This document shows, piece by piece, positions 62,284 through 64,000 of a stretch of DNA of 64,000 nt (its first letter is position 1; each line of letters starts with the position of its first letter). This DNA is from an uncultured Emergencia sp. (GTDB taxonomy: Bacteria; Bacillota; Clostridia; Peptostreptococcales; Anaerovoracaceae): NCBI GenBank assembly GCA_904420065.1, contig CAJFTU010000052.1, positions 1-64,000 on the forward strand, in the 5' to 3' direction. Both the position numbers and the translations under genes were made by a program. The notes under the pieces were generated by a model that saw nothing but the letters and a program-made list of their open reading frames with translations, was not told the DNA's origin and ran no database searches.

Positions 62284-62443
62284 CAATATTGTATTCAAAT
62301 TGTTATTTTTGTATATTATATTTCTTTTCCGATTTTTTGTCAATAGTATTTCATTATCAAAAATCGTATTCACAATTAAAAAATCATTGACCGCATACAA
62401 TGACTTGATTTAAAATAATATTGAGATTTCGGAGGAGATAAAG
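62284..62443. promoter_or_regulatory. Divergent promoter/operator region for the dimethylargininase and GntR genes
   Basis: On the minus strand a perfect TTGACA-17-TATAAT promoter (62338-62343/62315-62320) serves the hydrolase. On the plus strand TTGACC-18-TAAAAT (62387-62392/62411-62416) serves gntR. A CATTG-N8-CAATG dyad (62385-62402) covers the gntR -35 box, and CAATATTG (62284-62291) lies inside the hydrolase leader. The GntR protein is the likely binder, giving autoregulation. Confidence 0.6.
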
Positions 62444-62448
62444 ATAAA

Positions 62449-63132
62449 ATGGAAGAAATCAAAACATTAAAGGATCATGTCTACAACTACATCGCTGAAC
62501 AGATCCGCACAGGCGGTATGCATCCCAATCAAAGAGTAAGTGAAACCGCCATCTGTGAAGCACTGAAAATCAGCCGTACTCCGGTACGTGAAGCTTTGAT
62601 ACAGCTGACAGCAGAAGGTGTGCTGGAAAAGCAAAACAGGAAGGGATTCGTCATTAAAATGATTTCAGAGGAAGAGGTTGCACAGCTTTACGAAATCATC
62701 GGCGCTTTGGATGGCTACGCCGCAAAGAAAGCCTGCGACAGGCTGAACGAACAGGACTTTGCTAATCTGGATTTCTATGTAAATTCTATTGACCTTGCTA
62801 TTAAAGCCCAAAACAGTCAAATGTATTATGAACAGCAGCAAAAATTTCATCAACTATATATCGATAAATGCGGAAATGATTCACTGATTGCCGAGCTTTC
62901 CCGCCTTCACAACAAGCTGCTGAAAAATACTTCCATAGATTTAAATAAAGAGGAAAATAGGGAAATTCTTCTATCTACCAATATGGAACACAAGGAAATT
63001 CTCCGCCTCTTTACAAAAAAAGCGAAAGATGAACTGTTCACGTACATTTCCGAAACCCATTGGCGGCCAGGCTATGCCGCATACGATGCAAAAGCAAGCA
63101 TCGCAACCTCTGATACCTTCACAAAAAAATAA
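62449..63132 (+). CDS. GntR-family (FCD-type) transcriptional regulator
   Basis: The 227-residue protein has a winged-helix N-terminus (residues ~5-75, EALKISRTPVREALIQLTAEGVL) and an FCD domain (~80-215, IIGALDGYAAKKACDRL; QQKFHQLYIDKCGN with a metal-type histidine; NMEHKEIL). It is divergent from the dimethylargininase gene, which it probably controls together with itself. GGAGGAGAT precedes the ATG. It is not the close relative of the 13.5 kb regulator. Confidence 0.85.
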   Translation: MEEIKTLKDHVYNYIAEQIRTGGMHPNQRVSETAICEALKISRTPVREALIQLTAEGVLEKQNRKGFVIKMISEEEVAQLYEIIGALDGYAAKKACDRLNEQDFANLDFYVNSIDLAIKAQNSQMYYEQQQKFHQLYIDKCGNDSLIAELSRLHNKLLKNTSIDLNKEENREILLSTNMEHKEILRLFTKKAKDELFTYISETHWRPGYAAYDAKASIATSDTFTKK

Positions 63133-63195
63133 CCGCCAAAGTCAGGAAAACTAATCCGCATCAAAATTCAAAAAAACTACAGTTATGCAGCTGCC

Positions 63196-63230
63196 GAGGA
63201 CTGCCTCCCGTACCGCACAGGAGGCAATCC
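63196..63230 (+). terminator. Terminator after the second GntR gene
   Basis: GAGGACTGCCTCC and GGAGGCAATCCT pair with one mismatch around a short loop and are followed by TTCGTTTG. Confidence 0.7.
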
Positions 63231-63299
63231 TTTCGTTTGCCTGTAATTCGTTTGTTTAAAAGAAGCTGCAGTTCCAGCCGGACTGCGGGCAAACACAGC

Positions 63300-63555
63300 A
63301 AAAAAACAAGAGTACCGGCGGTCTTCTGCAACTGATGTTTCTTCTGTCCAAAGTTTCTGTCTTAGCTTCTCTGCTGCAGTTCACCTGCCTGCAGTCTTCT
63401 AAGCGTTCACTTTGCGAAACCTCTAATTACGTCTGACAGCCGGTACTCTCTTCTGTACCTCACTGAACACTTCTGGCGGTCTCACCTCTTTCTTACCCGA
63501 AGCCCCTGCCTCGGTTTATTTTATTCTAAAGCATCTGAAAGGTTTCTTGCTTTGT
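63300..63555 (-). ncRNA. Candidate structured small RNA
   Basis: On the minus strand a promoter-like pair (TTGCTT at 63584-63589, 16 bases, TATACT at 63562-63567) would start a ~255-base transcript with no credible frame. Its 3' half folds into one long hairpin: GAGTACCGGC (63448-63439) with GCCGGTACTC (63319-63310), then GGTTTC/GAAACT, CTTAG/CTAAG and CTGCAG/CTGCAG inward, and it ends in seven T residues. The rod with internal bubbles is 6S-RNA-like in shape, but length and sequence were not matched to any family. Confidence 0.5.
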
Positions 63556-63636
63556 ACCCTCAGTATAGCACACGGTACAAAAAAAGCAAGATGTTTTTCA
63601 GAATTTTTTTATTTTTCTTTTATTCGCTCATTAAAA

Positions 63637-63668
63637 TGCCGCGCCCGATTCAATCTGCAGGCGCGGCA
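63637..63668 (-). terminator. Terminator after hinT
   Basis: TGCCGCGCC and GGCGCGGCA pair perfectly, followed by TTTTAAT on the minus strand. Confidence 0.8.
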
Positions 63669-63690
63669 AAGCATTCTTCTGCTATTCTCA

Positions 63691-64000
63691 TCAGCCCGGC
63701 GGCCAGGACATCTTCCGCTTTCCAAGAATATGGAAATGCAGATGTTTGACCGTCTGAAACGCATCTTCACCGTTGTTGCTCACAACCCGATAGCCGTTTT
63801 CCAGTCCCAGCTCTGCGGCGATATCGTGAATTTTAAACAGGATATAGCCCAGAAGCGCCTGATCTTCCTCTTTTACATCATCGAGGGACTCAATGTGCTT
63901 TTTCGGGATGACCAGGACGTGAACCGGAGCCTGCGGCTCCAGATCGTGAAACGCGATCAGCTTGTCGTCCTCATAGACAATGTTGGACGGGATATCGTGA
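63691..64000 (-). CDS. hinT: HIT-family nucleotide-binding protein (HinT), partial
   Basis: The gene runs off the right edge, and about 103 C-terminal residues are visible. They read DIPSNIVYEDDKLIAFHDL, PQAPVHVLVIPKKHIESL and, near the stop, HLHFHILGKRKM, the histidine-triad active site of HinT-type purine nucleoside phosphoramidases. Only the first ~10 residues are missing. In many clostridia hinT is directly upstream of rpsU; here about 3.9 kb intervene. Confidence 0.92.
   Translation of the reverse strand, partial: HDIPSNIVYEDDKLIAFHDLEPQAPVHVLVIPKKHIESLDDVKEEDQALLGYILFKIHDIAAELGLENGYRVVSNNGEDAFQTVKHLHFHILGKRKMSWPPG

Overview
The window looks like a piece of chromosome from an anaerobic, spore-forming Clostridia-type Firmicute of moderate GC content. 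Reasons: strong GGAGG-type ribosome binding sites and sigma-A-like promoters, sporulation-associated genes (yqfC, yqfD, a SpoIIM-like protein), a butyrate kinase/phosphotransbutyrylase pair, pyruvate phosphate dikinase, pyruvate carboxylase, radical-SAM and ferredoxin-type oxidoreductases, and the order rpsU-yqeY-yqfC-yqfD-phoH-ybeY-cdd-era-recO-glyS-ppdK, which is typical of clostridia. I could not assign a genus from sequence alone. There is no CRISPR array, prophage or recognisable defence island.

Layout. 1-8.3 kb: a transposase-like tail at the edge, a DUF4230 protein, then on the minus strand an osmolyte-type ABC transporter (ATPase plus fused permease/binding protein), an ArsB/NhaD permease, a Na/phosphate cotransporter and the fluoride channel CrcB. 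8.4-14.8 kb: a TPR protein, a PNPOx-fold protein, a decayed patch (alcohol dehydrogenase remnant, tRNA-Ser, GntR remnant), then an AprA/AprB-like flavoprotein-ferredoxin pair divergent from a GntR regulator with four TTGCAA sites between them. 14.9-19.4 kb: threonine synthase, tRNA-Glu, an AT-rich acetyltransferase, and an ECF sigma factor with its membrane partner. 19.5-23.7 kb: a ptb-buk-MFS operon behind a 760-base control region that contains an unusual phased repeat. 23.8-32 kb: DacF, an SMR pump, pyruvate carboxylase, MscS, TypA. 32-42.6 kb: amidase, methyltransferase, DUF4405, a broken aldo/keto reductase beside two flavodoxin-type proteins, SpoIIM, GNAT/Eis, DUF2207-LemA, Ung, MATE. 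42.8-47.3 kb: a plus-strand operon (DUF6873, radical SAM, ACT, UPF0210, ferredoxin-type aldo/keto reductase). 47.4-59.7 kb: SPFH-NfeD, thioesterase and the long rpsU-to-ppdK housekeeping cluster. 59.9-63.7 kb: a LysO exporter, a dimethylargininase-like enzyme and its divergent GntR regulator, a dyad-rich intergenic array and a possible structured RNA, all lying between hinT (partial, at the right edge) and rpsU.

Metabolically the window covers pyruvate/PEP/oxaloacetate interconversion (Pyc, PpdK), butyrate-type energy conservation (Ptb-Buk) and ion or osmolyte balance. The least explained parts are non-coding: a GTCTGAA-N20-TGGCA motif found four times with exact 62-base phasing upstream of ptb; four GTTTC-N5-GAAAC dyads upstream of lysO; and a long hairpin with its own promoter and U-tract next to hinT. 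All calls come from reading the sequence; no database searches were run.
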